A DNA stretch of 64,000 nucleotides from Elmis aenea (taxonomy: Eukaryota > Arthropoda > Insecta > Coleoptera > Elmidae): positions 18,310,159-18,374,158 of the forward strand of contig OX393580.1 in the NCBI GenBank assembly GCA_947652605.1, read 5' to 3'. Below the pieces are notes generated by a model, which was not told where the DNA came from, ran no database searches, and saw only the letters and a program-made list of their open reading frames with translations. The position numbers and the translations under genes were made by a program. Position 1 is the first letter of the stretch, and every line of letters starts with the position of its first letter. Below are positions 11,001 to 22,618 of the stretch, in pieces.

Positions 11001-13440
11001 TCAAAAAGTGTTTAAATTTACAACTTTTTTTTTTCAATAATTTCACTGTTAAAACTCCTAACATCGGTCAGCGACGCCGCAAATATTAGAACAATTAAAC
11101 GGTTCGGTGACAAATCGGTGCCAGTTTATCTAGGTCTTAATATTTTCTTCTTGCTTCAGCGTTATCAAAACGAAAGAATTGAGAAATTGCAGTAAACCTG
11201 TTCCTTTTGTTAAATAAAGGACTTCCATCTTTAACATTCCACAAATTGGTTATGTTATTTATAAACTCCTGCTAATATCAGCAGACCAATAAAGCAAAAA
11301 ACGTTCTAAACTCAATGCACCACGCTTAGTATCAGGGGTCACCGGTGACCCCAGTTGTCTTAGGTGTAACAAATTTAAATTTTTGAAAAGCCTTACATGC
11401 TACAAAAATCGTATTGTACTGAAACATAAAATGTACCGTTTTGTGTAAATTTTTTTTTTTTTGGAATTTTAGAAAAGAATATTTTAAAAATATACAGCTT
11501 CACAGAGCTTGTCGGATCTTCAGTGACCTCAATGTATTATGAGAGATGAAAACGCAATATTTAATTATTGTAATTTTGTATTAATTAATTTATTTTTTGC
11601 AGTTACGGACTGGAATAGCTGCACTGGGCCAATAATCATTTTTTTCTCGGATAGGTAAGTGACAAAAATGGTTAATTTATATTTTAATACCCATCACAAC
11701 TTTTTCCCAACTGTTTAGTAATTGTTCTGCTTTGATTTACAACAATTATTAATTACATAGTACCGAGAAATGTAAACCAACAGGTTAATCTTGCGTTCGA
11801 GTGCAAAAACACGTAGGTTGTAGTTCTTGCATACCAAATTTTGCAGTTGTTTTGTGCGAAATTCGGCCTTTGTTCGGGTCAGTCGACAATTTTGTAATCT
11901 TGACTGCCGGATGAACCTAATTTGCTAACGTTATCCGACACTTCAGAAAGGGTTAGACCTTGTTCTTCCCATTATAACCTCTACTTTCTTACCTCTGGAT
12001 CTGGAGCTAACAGTCCATTCACGTCATGGTTAAACCAAATGTTATTAATATAATTATTTGTAGTTCAACGATTTCGTAACGAGGTTTCTTAAAATATAAC
12101 GTCTTATTTCGATGAAAAATGAAGTTTTTGAAAGCTGTTTGGTTTTGTATTATTCAAAATAATTTAGAGATCACAATTGAATTTATTTTTAAACATGAGT
12201 CTTGAAAAATATACAGGTTAGCCTGAAATTTACCGGTGTATAAAAATTTGTTTGAAAATATCGGAATAAAACAATGCAAACTCAAAACTTTAAGATAAGT
12301 TATACTAATCAATGTTCTTTTTCCATATTCAAGTGATTTTTAATTCATTGCATTTTAAATTTTGTAGCTGTAGGTATCAGATAACATTAAATATATTGAT
12401 TTTCGAACTTAAATTGAATCGCTAATGTAAAAAAGCTTGTAGATCGAACGGTAATGTAAAATAAACTTTTCAAAATTGTATTTTATGGGGCAGACACGGC
12501 ATAGTTGGACTTGGCAAACAGTTTTTAATGTTTGGCACATTTTACATCGTTGGCATAAATATAAGTTGCTGCAACTCAAATAAATCAACTTCGCTTGAGC
12601 GGTTTACGCGAAAATTAAAAATAATTGCTACGTGGTATTTCGTATGATCATTCGTCTTGCCTTACGTAATAACTAGGTGATAGGAAGTGAATCATTATCA
12701 ATTAGAGCATTAGAAAAATGTAATATGTAAAATTAACAATCACCTAATGTTCTATGATTAAGAATCTCTTGTCGAAATGCTGAAACAGTTTTAAGACTCT
12801 TATATCAAAACGAGGAAAATTAAATCATTCACTCAGCCTTCAAAAAAGCATAGGACCGTTTAGAACTCTTAAGCTATTAAAAAATTAAATGTATCGCTTT
12901 ACCAGACATCTAAATTTTACAGAGAAAAATTTTCAGCAACGAGTTTGCGCTAGGGTCAGCAGTATCGCCAAAATTTTATTCCCTTTCAGACTATTGGTCT
13001 TTTGTCTAATTATTAGCAACTATAAACTGTTAGCAACTTTAAGTTTTCTCAAATTTCCTTTTATTAAACAGATTTTTGTGGATAATGGTATATTTTCAGT
13101 AGAGAAACTTACATTTTAAAATTGCTTTTCGTATGAAAAAAGTTTCAAAGATTCAAATGCTAATATATGTATACGCACTGGGCCAAGTTATAAGACTCGC
13201 TAAAAGTCATTTGCATAGTGTCTTAAAAGCAAAGAGATGAAACGATTTGATGTTAGGAGCAGAAAACAACATTCAGAAAAATTGATCGTGAGAAAATTTA
13301 AGTGGTAAAAACCTAGATTTAATATTTTTTTTTATTAACTGTTTAAATATTTAAGTTATTCATCTATTAATAAAAATAAGCTTCAATAAAAAAACACTTA
13401 CTGAAATCATATTTACAACCGACATTTTTAAGAATAACAT
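11001..13440. other. No recognisable feature
   Basis: AT-rich sequence with short open frames only. No element termini, RNA gene or protein motif noticed. Confidence 0.5.
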
Positions 13441-13460
13441 TCACCGCTACTGCCGAACAA

Positions 13461-14790
13461 CACTGGAGTGCCACAAGGAAGTGTGCTTAGGCCCCTATTG
13501 GTATCCGGAAGATTCATCGAAAACCAATTCACCGAAAGCAATTCACCGAAAGATATTCACCGAATATCAATTCACCGAATAAGCAATTCACCGAATAAGC
13601 AATTCACCGAATCATCGAAAAATAAATGGATATAAATTACATGAAATATGTTAATCAAAGATCAGAAAGTAATATATTGTGACTGACCATCCTATTCTGT
13701 ACATTGGTTACACTTATTTTAATTGCTCTAGACCTATGAATATAAATACGTAAAACAACGTTTGAGGGTCCAACCACCTAATGAAGCCATAATTAAAAAC
13801 AATAAAAATATGAGTAATAAGTACTTAACCCCAAAAATTGCAACCAATGTACAAAATAGGATGGTCAGTCACAATATATATTACTTTCTGATCTTTAATT
13901 AACATATTTCATGTAATTTATATCCATTTATTTTTTGATGATTCGGTGAATTGCTTATTCGTTGAATTGCTTATTCGGTGAATTGTTATTCGGTGAATTG
14001 CTTTCGGTGAATTGCTTTCGGTGAATTGGTTTTTGGTGAATCTTCCTAGACCTCCCCATATTGTACTCACTTTACATGGCTGACCTCCCAACTACTAGCA
14101 ACATCACTACAACTACGTTCGCGGACGACGACACGGCAGTCCTAGCTACACACAAAATACCTACAATAGCTTCAAGCATCTTGCAAGACAACCTATATAA
14201 AATACAAAAATGACTAAAAAAAAGTGGCGCATGAACGATAATTGTCCTCCGGTTAGCCTTAACAATCAGCCACTGTCACAAGCAGAAGAAGTCAAATGTT
14301 TAGAAACACACTTAGATCGACGACTCACGTAACGTAAACATATATTCAGTAAACGAAAACAACTAGGGCTAAAACTAAGGAGCATCCATTGATCACTGGA
14401 AGAAAATCACAACTAACGTTGGAGAATGAACTGATAATATACAAAGTCATTTTAAAACCCGTATGGACCTATGGGATCCAGCTGTGGGGGTCTACCTCCA
14501 ATTCCAATATTGATATACAACAATATTGATATACTAAAACGGTTTCAATGCAAAGTGTTGCGAATAATCGCAAACGCCCCTGGTACGTTCCCAACAAAAT
14601 TATCAGTGACGATCTCAACGTAGTAAGTGTTAAACAGGAAATAAAGAACCATAATGTAAACTATACCAACAACGGTTAAGTGCTCATCCTAACATACTGG
14701 TGACACAACTCCCTAAAAGAATGACTGGTTACCGTAGGCCTAAGCACTCCGCTCCAAGCGACTTACTAACTAGACTCTGGGAGTCAAATA
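13461..14790 (+). pseudogene. jockey-like RT remnant split by a TIR element
   Basis: The plus strand reads GVPQGSVL up to 13499. After an insertion (13507-14046) it resumes as MADLPTT, FADDDTAVLA, PTIASSILQDNL, CPPVSLNNQPLSQAEEVKCLETHLDRRLT and RFQCKVLRIIANAP. Frame changes and stops are frequent. The order and motifs match the remnant at 7595-8400 on the opposite strand, so both come from one jockey-clade family. Only the RT palm and thumb and the downstream region remain. Confidence 0.75.
13507..14046. mobile_element. ATTCACCGAA-repeat TIR element (about 540 bp)
   Basis: The ends are inverted: GGAAGATTCATCGAAAACCA at the left and its near reverse complement at the right. Each is followed inward by several copies of CAATTCACCGAA (left) or TTCGGTGAATTG (right), giving inverted arms of over 100 bp. 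The inner arms also mirror each other (GATCAGAAAGTAATATATTGTGACTGACCATCC and its inverse). It sits inside the jockey remnant. CCCCTATTG before it and CCCATATTG after it may be a degraded 9-bp target duplication. There is no coding capacity. Confidence 0.75.
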
Positions 14791-15561
14791 AAAAAATATA
14801 TATATCACTTAAATTCGTTACGAATAATCTCTTGTAGAAGCGCTAGCCTATTTTTAGGACTCCCTCATCAGTAGCAATCTTATCTATTTTTATTGGTTTA
14901 TGTAGTCAGCACTTTAATCCTAATTTATTGCTATTAATCTTGAATGTATAAATCTTCCTTAGTTTCGACGCGTAACGTAATTTTCGCTTCATATTTGTAA
15001 TTTAAACACGTCCTTAGTATATTCTGTATTCCGATGTACCCTTATATTTCATGAACTTTTCAAACTAGGTGTTGCCTTCTTCATATTTTACCATTGACGC
15101 TTCTACGCTGAAACTCTGAAAATAATCCTGAAACTATTACTTTCTAAATTAAGGTTTCGCGTGGAAAGTTCCGAACTCTACTTTATTACGCTATTGTTCG
15201 TGTGCGTCCAAAACTGAATATTTTCAGTTGTTTTTGTGGGGTTGTTTATAGTTTCATACGACGGATTCGGTGAGGCGTAGACCTTGAACTTTTCCTGGGA
15301 GATGATAAACTCCTGGATTACCGAACGAAAACAAAAACGAAAACAAGTTTGAAGGTGAATAAACTGTTTAGTTCATGCGATGTTAGGATATCAAGGAGGT
15401 TCTAATACTTTGATACATTTGGGGATTTAACTAATAGCCTCGTTATACAGGGTGTCCCAGATAGCATAGGGATCTCGCTTATTTTAAGATAGACAGGTTT
15501 GCTTTAATTGTATGAATAAACTCTTATGTATGAAAGGAGCTGTAATCAATTTTTATAAGTA
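14791..15561. other. Unassigned flank with a lone TACAGGGTGTCCC end
   Basis: Nothing recognisable up to about 15445. At 15447-15460 a TA-CAGGGTGTCCCAGATAG terminus appears, but I could not find its inverse partner to the right of the next element. It may be the left end of an older TA-flanked element in which the 15562-21150 element inserted. Confidence 0.4.
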
Positions 15562-15733
15562 CAGGGTGGACCAAATTCGAATGTTTTACGGGGTCTCTCG
15601 GTTACCGTAATAGATAGCAAAAATCTGATTTCGGTCTCTAGGGCTATTTTTTTGAGAAAATAACACCTATGCAATCAGATTTTTTCTATCGGATTCCATT
15701 TTGGCACTACAGACGAAAAATGAAATTTCATCA

Positions 15734-15899
15734 TGTAACATACTGTATAATATTAAACATACTGTAGATATAGTTGCCTAACCACACAACATGACACATA
15801 GTTGTACTAATAGCATGCACGTGTACTCATTACTTATATTAAATATATTTGTACTAAAGTTACAATGTTGAGTGTTATTTATTTAACATAAACATAACA
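15734..15899 (+). repeat. 5' LTR of the Ty3 element
   Basis: Starts TGTAACA and ends ACATAACA. By eye it matches the 3' LTR base for base over 166 bp, implying little time since insertion. Confidence 0.93.
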
Positions 15900-15910
15900 T
15901 GGCGCAGTCG
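15900..15910 (+). promoter_or_regulatory. Primer-binding site, tRNA-Ser type
   Basis: TGGCGCAGTCG follows the 5' LTR directly. It complements the 3' CCA-bearing end expected of insect tRNA-Ser (acceptor CGACTGCG plus CCA). Minus-strand synthesis would start here. Confidence 0.8.
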
Positions 15911-16057
15911 ATGTTGAAAGTAATGGTACAATAAGCAGTATTGTATTGGAAAAAATTTTCTTAGTAACAACGTGGTAGCAAACATTGAGGTTAGTAACAC
16001 GTGGAGATTAAAGTGAAGATATTCGTGAAGAAATATCGAATTAATTAAGAAGTTAAA

Positions 16058-19000
16058 ATGGAAGGATATAATATTCCTAAATGTTTAAATTTAAATGGAA
16101 ATCTAAGTGAAAATTGGAGGAAATTTAAGCAAAATTTCGAAATTTTTCTAAAAGCATCAGGAAAAGACAAAAAAGACATAGAAACGCAAGCAGCAATATT
16201 ATTAAATTTAATTGGAGAAGATGGTGTGGAATTATTTAACACATTTGGACTCAGTGCTACTGACAAAAAAGACGTGGCCAAAGTAATAGGAGCATTTGAA
16301 CTGTATTGCATTCCAAAGAAAAATGTAGTATATGAACGCTTTATTTTTTACAAAAGAGACCAAAAAGAAGGTGAAACTTTTGAACAATTCCTCACAGAAA
16401 TAAAAAAACTTGGTAAAACTTGCGAATTTGAAAATTTAGTGGACCAAATGATCAGAGACAGGATCATTCTGGGTATCAATGACCTAACTGTTCAAGAAAG
16501 GTTACTTAGAATTGATGAACTAGATTTAAAGAAGACTGTTGATTATTGTCGTGCAGCTGAATTATCAAAAATTCAAGCAAGAAGTCTTCAAGATAAAACT
16601 GAAGCAGTAAACCAGATAAGTAACAAAAAGAAGAAAATAGTGTTTAAAGGGCAAGATACACACAGGCCAAGAGAAGAAAGCGACAAGTTCAAGTGTACCA
16701 GATGCGGAACATGGCATGGTCCTCGAAATTGTCCAGCGTTTGGTAAACGATGTAGAAGATGTAATCTGCAAAATCACTTTGAAACATACTGTCGTAGAAA
16801 AGTCAGAGAAGTTTGTGCTGAAGACGAAGAAGATGGTAATGAAATTGATTGGTGTATCGATTCACTGTCCGCAAGAAATGTAGATTCCGTGGCATGGTAT
16901 GAAAATATTCGGGTTGAAGATAAAATTGTTCAGTTTAAACTTGATACAGGTGCAGAGGTAAATATAATTCCTAAACGCTTATTTAAATCTGTAAACAAAC
17001 AGTTTAATGTTAGAAAAACAAATATAATTTTAGAAGCCTATGGTGGGTTTAAGATAAAACCTATAGGTATTGTGAATTTAAGTTGCAAATTTAAAGATAA
17101 AGAATCATATGTGGATTTCTTGATTGTAGATAATAATGCAAAGCCAATTTTAGGGCTACATACTTGTAATGAATTAAACTTAATCAAACGTATTCAAAAT
17201 GTGAAAATAACTGCTGATAAAGACAAATTCATCGAAACAAATATTGATGTTTTCCAAGGTTTGGGTAAATTTAAAGATAAATGTAAAATTTATGTAAATG
17301 TTAATTGTAAACCAGTAGTAAGACCTCCGAGGAGAATACCTTTATCACTGAGAAGCAGACTAAAAATTAAATTAGAGGATTTAGAAAATAGAAAAATTAT
17401 ATCCAAAGTAGATGAACCTGTTGAATGGGTCAGTAATTTAGTCATTGTTGAAAAACGTGACAAAAGTTTAAGATTGTGTTTAGATCCAAAAGATTTAAAT
17501 TTAGCCATTAAAAGAGAAAATATTTTAATGCCTACTGTAGAGGAAATTAGTGCCAATTTATCCGAAAAAAGGGTTTATTCGGTATTGGATCTGAAAGATG
17601 GGTTTTGGCAGATTGAACTGTGCTCAGAATCAGCAAAATTATGTTGTTTTGCAAGCCCGTTTGGCATTTATAAATTCAATAGATTACCATTTGGGTTGAG
17701 TATGGCGCCAGAGTTGTTTCAGAAAATGAATTATAAAAATTTTGGTGATATTGAAGGAGTGATAGTTTATTTTGATGATTTGCTGATAGCTGCTGAAACT
17801 TATGAAGAACACGATAACATATTAGATAAAGTAATTAAAAGAGCAAGAGAACTTGGTGTAAAATTTAATAAATCAAAAATTCAGTACCGGACTACCGAAG
17901 TTAAGTATCTAGGACACATTTTCTCACACGAAGGTATTAAACTTGATAAAGAGCGCGTTAGAGCTATTACTGAGTTAGAAAATCCTAAAAGTAAGAAAGA
18001 ATTACAAAGAATATTAGGCATGATTAATTATCTAAGAAAATATATTCCAAATTTATCAGAGCTTACAGCTCCCTTGCGTGAATTGTTAAAAGATAACGTG
18101 CAATTTCAATGGATGCCTCAACATTCAAAAGTTTTATCTGATATTAAACAAAAAATCATTGTAGCACCGGTTTTAGCTAGCTTTGATTGTGCAAAAGAAA
18201 TAACCATACAAACTGATGCATCACAAAATGGGTTAGGTTGTTGTTTAATGCAAAATAACAGACCTGTTTATTATGCTTCTAGAAGTCTAAATGATGCTGA
18301 GTTAAATTATGCTATGATAGAAAAAGAATTTTTAGGGATAGTGTTTGCAGTCACTAAGTTTCATAACTTCATATATGGCAGACATGTTACAATAATTACA
18401 GATCATAAGCCGCTTACTAGTATCATGAAAAAGAAAATAGCAGATATAGCTTCATCTAGACTTCAAAGAATGAAAATTAAATTACTTAAATATGATTTAG
18501 ATGTACAGTATATGCCCGGTAAGTATATGTACATAGCAGATATGTTATCGAGATCATTTTTAAAAGATGTTAGTTCTGAATCGGAATGGGTGTCAGAAAT
18601 AGTACATTCTTTAAGTACTAATTTAAATATAACAGACAGTAAAAAGAAACAGTTTGTTAAAGAAACAGATAACGATCCAATTTTAAAATTATTGAAACAA
18701 TATTACATAGCAGGTTGGCCGAACAAAAAGGATTTGGTTGACAAATCGGTTCAGTATTATTATAAATTTCAAAATGAAATTACAGTAGAGGACAATCTTG
18801 TATTTTTTAATAATCGAATTATAGTACCAAGTTCTTTAAGAACTTATATACTGAAATTATTACATGAAGCACACTTCGGTATTGAAAAGACTAAGTCAAG
18901 AGCCAGACAAATTGTTTATTGGCCGGGTCTTATGACAGATATTGAAAATTTAATTGCTCAGTGTATTGTTTGTGAAAGATATCGAGCAATAAATGTTAAA

Positions 19001-19930
19001 GAACCTCTAATTTTACATAATATTCCTGAATTACCGTTTAATAAATTAGCAACTGACATAGCAGAGTTTGGTGGTAAAAGTTATCTTGTAATACAAGATT
19101 ATTTAAGTAAATGGTTGGAAATAATACCATTAAAATACAAAACATCATCTGAAATAATAAGTAAACTTAAAATTTTATTTGCTACTCATGGTATACCTAA
19201 GGAGATTATAGGTGACAATATGCCTTTTAATTCATTACAGTGCAAAGAATTTGCTAATGAATGGAATTTTGAATTTACTACTAGTTCTCCTAGATATCCC
19301 AAGAGTAATGGCCAAGCTGAAAGAGCAGTTCAAATTGCTAAAAACATTTTAAAAAAATGTAAAGACGAAAACAAGGAAATTTATGTTGCATTATTAGAGT
19401 ACAGAAATTCACCGATTACAGGGTTAAATATTTCACCCTCCCAGATATTGATGAGCAGACGTACTAGAACAAAAATTCCAGTACATTTCAATTTATTAAA
19501 ATCCAAAGTAGAAAATGGTGTATATAATCAAATAGATAGTCGACGATTAAAATATAAAAACTATTATGACAAACACACTAAAGTTAGAAATGAACTTAGG
19601 GAGAGAGATAATGCGGTTGTATATAAAAATAAGAAATGGGAACCAGCCAGAATTGTTAAAAAACTTGATCAGCCCAGATCATACTTAATTCAAGATAGTA
19701 ACGGAGAAGTCATACGACGAAACTCGATTCATTTAAGAAAGTCACTTAATAAATTTGAAATAAAACCCAATATAAATGAATTTGATAATCCTACAGCTGG
19801 CACTAAGTATATTCAAAACAATGGCACTGATACACAGGTTTGCAGTGATGAAGCAGCAAATAGTTCTCAAGGAGTCATTACTACTCGTAGCGGAAGAGTT
19901 ATTAAAGTACCCGATAGATATGGATTTTAA
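16058..19930 (+). CDS. Gag-Pol polyprotein of Ty3 retrotransposon
   Basis: Intact 1290-residue frame from the first ATG after a 5' leader of about 150 bp. It would yield capsid, protease, reverse transcriptase, RNase H and integrase. Visible in order: a Gag-like N-terminus (1-200); two CCHC zinc knuckles (C213-C245); aspartic protease LDTGAE (D296); RT with LDLKDGFW (D511), LPFGL (543) and YFDD (571-574); RNase H TDAS (D720) and TDHKPL; integrase HHCC zinc finger (H936, H939, C969, C972); and catalytic D1000, D1053 and E1088, with D-35-E spacing. Gag and Pol are fused in one frame with no frameshift site between them. The second integrase aspartate sits in GDNMPF where SDNGxxF is more usual. 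The RT box is YFDD rather than YVDD or YIDD. No stop or frameshift interrupts it, and every catalytic residue I checked is present, so activity is plausible but not shown. Confidence 0.96.
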   Translation: MEGYNIPKCLNLNGNLSENWRKFKQNFEIFLKASGKDKKDIETQAAILLNLIGEDGVELFNTFGLSATDKKDVAKVIGAFELYCIPKKNVVYERFIFYKRDQKEGETFEQFLTEIKKLGKTCEFENLVDQMIRDRIILGINDLTVQERLLRIDELDLKKTVDYCRAAELSKIQARSLQDKTEAVNQISNKKKKIVFKGQDTHRPREESDKFKCTRCGTWHGPRNCPAFGKRCRRCNLQNHFETYCRRKVREVCAEDEEDGNEIDWCIDSLSARNVDSVAWYENIRVEDKIVQFKLDTGAEVNIIPKRLFKSVNKQFNVRKTNIILEAYGGFKIKPIGIVNLSCKFKDKESYVDFLIVDNNAKPILGLHTCNELNLIKRIQNVKITADKDKFIETNIDVFQGLGKFKDKCKIYVNVNCKPVVRPPRRIPLSLRSRLKIKLEDLENRKIISKVDEPVEWVSNLVIVEKRDKSLRLCLDPKDLNLAIKRENILMPTVEEISANLSEKRVYSVLDLKDGFWQIELCSESAKLCCFASPFGIYKFNRLPFGLSMAPELFQKMNYKNFGDIEGVIVYFDDLLIAAETYEEHDNILDKVIKRARELGVKFNKSKIQYRTTEVKYLGHIFSHEGIKLDKERVRAITELENPKSKKELQRILGMINYLRKYIPNLSELTAPLRELLKDNVQFQWMPQHSKVLSDIKQKIIVAPVLASFDCAKEITIQTDASQNGLGCCLMQNNRPVYYASRSLNDAELNYAMIEKEFLGIVFAVTKFHNFIYGRHVTIITDHKPLTSIMKKKIADIASSRLQRMKIKLLKYDLDVQYMPGKYMYIADMLSRSFLKDVSSESEWVSEIVHSLSTNLNITDSKKKQFVKETDNDPILKLLKQYYIAGWPNKKDLVDKSVQYYYKFQNEITVEDNLVFFNNRIIVPSSLRTYILKLLHEAHFGIEKTKSRARQIVYWPGLMTDIENLIAQCIVCERYRAINVKEPLILHNIPELPFNKLATDIAEFGGKSYLVIQDYLSKWLEIIPLKYKTSSEIISKLKILFATHGIPKEIIGDNMPFNSLQCKEFANEWNFEFTTSSPRYPKSNGQAERAVQIAKNILKKCKDENKEIYVALLEYRNSPITGLNISPSQILMSRRTRTKIPVHFNLLKSKVENGVYNQIDSRRLKYKNYYDKHTKVRNELRERDNAVVYKNKKWEPARIVKKLDQPRSYLIQDSNGEVIRRNSIHLRKSLNKFEIKPNINEFDNPTAGTKYIQNNGTDTQVCSDEAANSSQGVITTRSGRVIKVPDRYGF

Positions 19931-19938
19931 GGGAAAGG
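19929..19938 (+). promoter_or_regulatory. Polypurine tract
   Basis: AAGGGAAAGG lies directly against the 3' LTR and overlaps the gag-pol stop codon. It is the expected plus-strand primer. Confidence 0.85.
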
Positions 19939-20104
19939 TGTAACATACTGTATAATATTAAACATACTGTAGATATAGTTGCCTAACCACACAACATGAC
20001 ACATAGTTGTACTAATAGCATGCACGTGTACTCATTACTTATATTAAATATATTTGTACTAAAGTTACAATGTTGAGTGTTATTTATTTAACATAAACAT
20101 AACA
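19939..20104 (+). repeat. 3' LTR of the Ty3 element
   Basis: 166 bp, identical by eye to 15734-15899, followed by the CATCA target duplicate. Confidence 0.93.
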
Positions 20105-21150
20105 CATCATTTTTGAAATTTTGCTGTAACTTCTTTATTAATTAAATTAGAACAAAATGTTAAAGAGGTTTTTTATACAGAGTTTTATGCTTAATTTAAA
20201 AACAAAAATAATTTTTTCTTAGCCTCCTTGACTTTCGAGATATGGAGTAAACTTACATTTTTTTAAATGGAAGCCCTAGTTGGCCATGACTTTATGTGAA
20301 AGAGTATTTTTTTAGCTTTTCAAAAATATATAGTTTTATATATTTTTTGCAAAAAATAACCAAGATATGGCCAATTTTGTAAAAATTCGATCATCAAAAT
20401 TAGCCATGATTTCGTAAACAAGTGATGTTTGCAATTATTAAACAACTAAACGTCATTGCCAAGTAAATCCTGAAACAACCGCTACGTTTTTATCACTTAC
20501 AAAGTAATATTCTAACATATTAAACTTTTCAATGAGTTCAAATTTAGCCATGTTCACAATACCACTATAAACAGTTATAAAATACAAAATAATACACGGA
20601 TTTGCTTAAAAGTTAAAAAAATTACTTCTAAATGACGTTCAGTTGTTTAATAATTGCAAACATCACTTGTTTACGAAATCATGGCTAACTTTGATGATCG
20701 AATTTTTACAAAATTGGCTATATCATGGCTATTTTTTGGAAGAAATATATAAAACTATATATTTTTAAAAAGCTAAAAAAATACTGTTTCACATAAAGTC
20801 ATGGCCAACTAGGGTTTCCATTTAAAAATATGTAAGTTTACTCCATATCTCGGAAGTCAAGGAGGCTAAGAAAAAATTACTTTTGTTTTTAAATTAAGCA
20901 TAAAAATCTATATAAAAAACCTTTATAACATTTTGTTCTAATTTAATAAATAAAGAAGTTACAGCAAATTTTCAAAAATGATGAAATTTCATTTTTCGTC
21001 TGTAGTGCCAAAATGGAATCCGATAGAAAAAATCTGATTGCATAGGCGTTATTTTCTCAAAAAAATAGCCAAAGAGACCGAAATCAGATTTTCGCTATCT
21101 ATTACGGTAACCGAGATACCCCGTAAAACAGTCGAATTTGGTCCACCCTG

Positions 21151-21755
21151 TACAACATTCCTCGTACTTCAGATGTTACAGCACAAAATATGAAAATGTT
21201 TAATTTTTTTTTTCTCTCATAACTTTTTTGTTTTATTCATTAAATCAGCTTTATTAGTACTTTCTTGAGGAACTTTTTAATATAGAATGTAAGTGTTATT
21301 TTCGATATTTTTTAGGACTTACCATTTCGAGATATTGCCCCTAATTTTATTTTTTCTTATGGGCCACAAAGTTGGCTATGGAATAGTTAAATGTGCTTTT
21401 TCCCCCTCTTTTTAATGAGATATTACTTGCTGCATCTATTTTAATAAATGAGTCACTTATCAAGCCGTCTATGAAAATAAAAACAAAAACAAACTAAATA
21501 AATGTCAAAAGACAGTAACAATTGTCTGCGGTATCATTTATTAGAATTTTATAGTATTTTTGAGTAATTTGATTTTATTTTGCAGTAATTGTTATTTAAA
21601 AATAACGAACAATTTTACATGTTTACCATAAAAACTGTAGAAGCTAAGCGGATATACTTAGAGCTGTATCCCGAGAGAAAGCAACGAAGGGTGTGTAATT
21701 ACAAAAATTTGGGAATAAATTTAAAAGAATGTGTTTTTTCGAGAAACCAAGAAAA
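21151..21755. other. No recognisable feature
   Basis: AT-rich flank between the palindromic element and the tandem array. No gene or termini seen. Confidence 0.4.
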
Positions 21756-22618
21756 AAACAAATTTTAAATAAAACTCGCAAAATAATTTTATATCTGTGA
21801 AATGAACGTGTCCTGTACTAAAATATCTTGAGTCATTTTTAATTTATTAAAATTTGTATGTTTAAAAATTAAGGATAATTTTGCTGTATGAAGCTAAATG
21901 CGTTAGATACAAATAGACAAATTAAGGAATTTTAATAAAACTTAAAAATATAGTTTTATATACGTAAAATTAACATGCCCTGTAAATTTCACCAAGATAT
22001 CTTTATTTAGATATTGAACTTTATATATTTAAAAATTAAGGACTATTTTGCTAAGTAAAACTAATTGCGGTTTGTACAGACAGACAGATTAAGGAATTCA
22101 CGTAAAACTTAAAATATAGTTTCATATACGTAAAATGAACGTGCCCCGTAAGTTTTACTAAATATCATTTTTTAATTATTGAAATTTATATGTTTAAACT
22201 TAGCTTAATTTTGTATTGTACGCCCATTTTTGGTACTATCTTTACACTTGTATTTTATGTTTAAAAATTAAGGACAGTATTGCTTTGTAAGAATACTTTC
22301 GTTTGGTACGGACAGACGGATTGAGGAATTAAAATAAAACTTACAACATAGTTTCATATACTTATATACACATGCCCTGTGAATTTTACGAAAACATCTT
22401 TTTTAATTTTTTAGTTTTTAATTTTTATATATTTAAATATTAAAATTTTTTGTTGCTATATAATTATATAAAGCTACATGCGTTAGGTACGGACAGACAG
22501 ATTGACGAATTTAAATAAAACTTAATAGACAGTAACATATACGTAAAATAACCCTGTAAATCTCACTAAAATATCTTTTTCATTTTTTAGATATTTGACT
22601 TTATAAGCTAAGCAATGC
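21756..22618. repeat. Diverged tandem array, about 5 units of 165-230 bp
   Basis: Successive units start near 21756, 21930, 22097, 22329 and 22509. Each runs AATAAAACTTA..ATAGTTT.ATATACGTAAAA, then (A/C)TGCCCTGTAA, then TATGTTTAAAAATTAAGGA, then a GGTACGGACAGACAGATTAAGGAA block. Unit 3 carries an internal expansion and unit 5 is truncated. No frame spans the units. Confidence 0.7.

Larger units (their letters stand above)
15734..20104 (+). mobile_element. Complete Ty3/gypsy LTR retrotransposon (4371 bp)
   Basis: Two 166-bp LTRs (TGTAACATAC...ACATAACA) that I read as identical enclose a primer-binding site, one gag-pol frame and a polypurine tract. A perfect 5-bp target duplication, CATCA, lies at 15729-15733 and 20105-20109. 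There is no env-like frame, so it looks like an intracellular retrotransposon. The gene order PR-RT-RNaseH-IN is the Ty3 order. The short LTRs, tRNA-Ser-type primer site and single fused frame suggest the Mag-like part of Ty3, which only a tree would settle. Confidence 0.95.
15562..21150. mobile_element. Palindromic TA-flanked element (family D copy), split by a Ty3 retrotransposon
   Basis: It opens CAGGGTGGACCAAATTCGAA and closes TTCGAATTTGGTCCACCCTG, with TA at 15560-15561 and 21151-21152. The DNA to the right of the retrotransposon (20105-21150) is itself a large palindrome centred near 20570: TAGCCATGATTTCGTAAACAAG and CTTGTTTACGAAATCATGGC mirror each other, as do the GGCCATGACTTTATG blocks. 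Without the retrotransposon the element is about 1.2 kb and non-coding. Related copies lie at 37854-40395 and 49470-49951. Confidence 0.85.
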
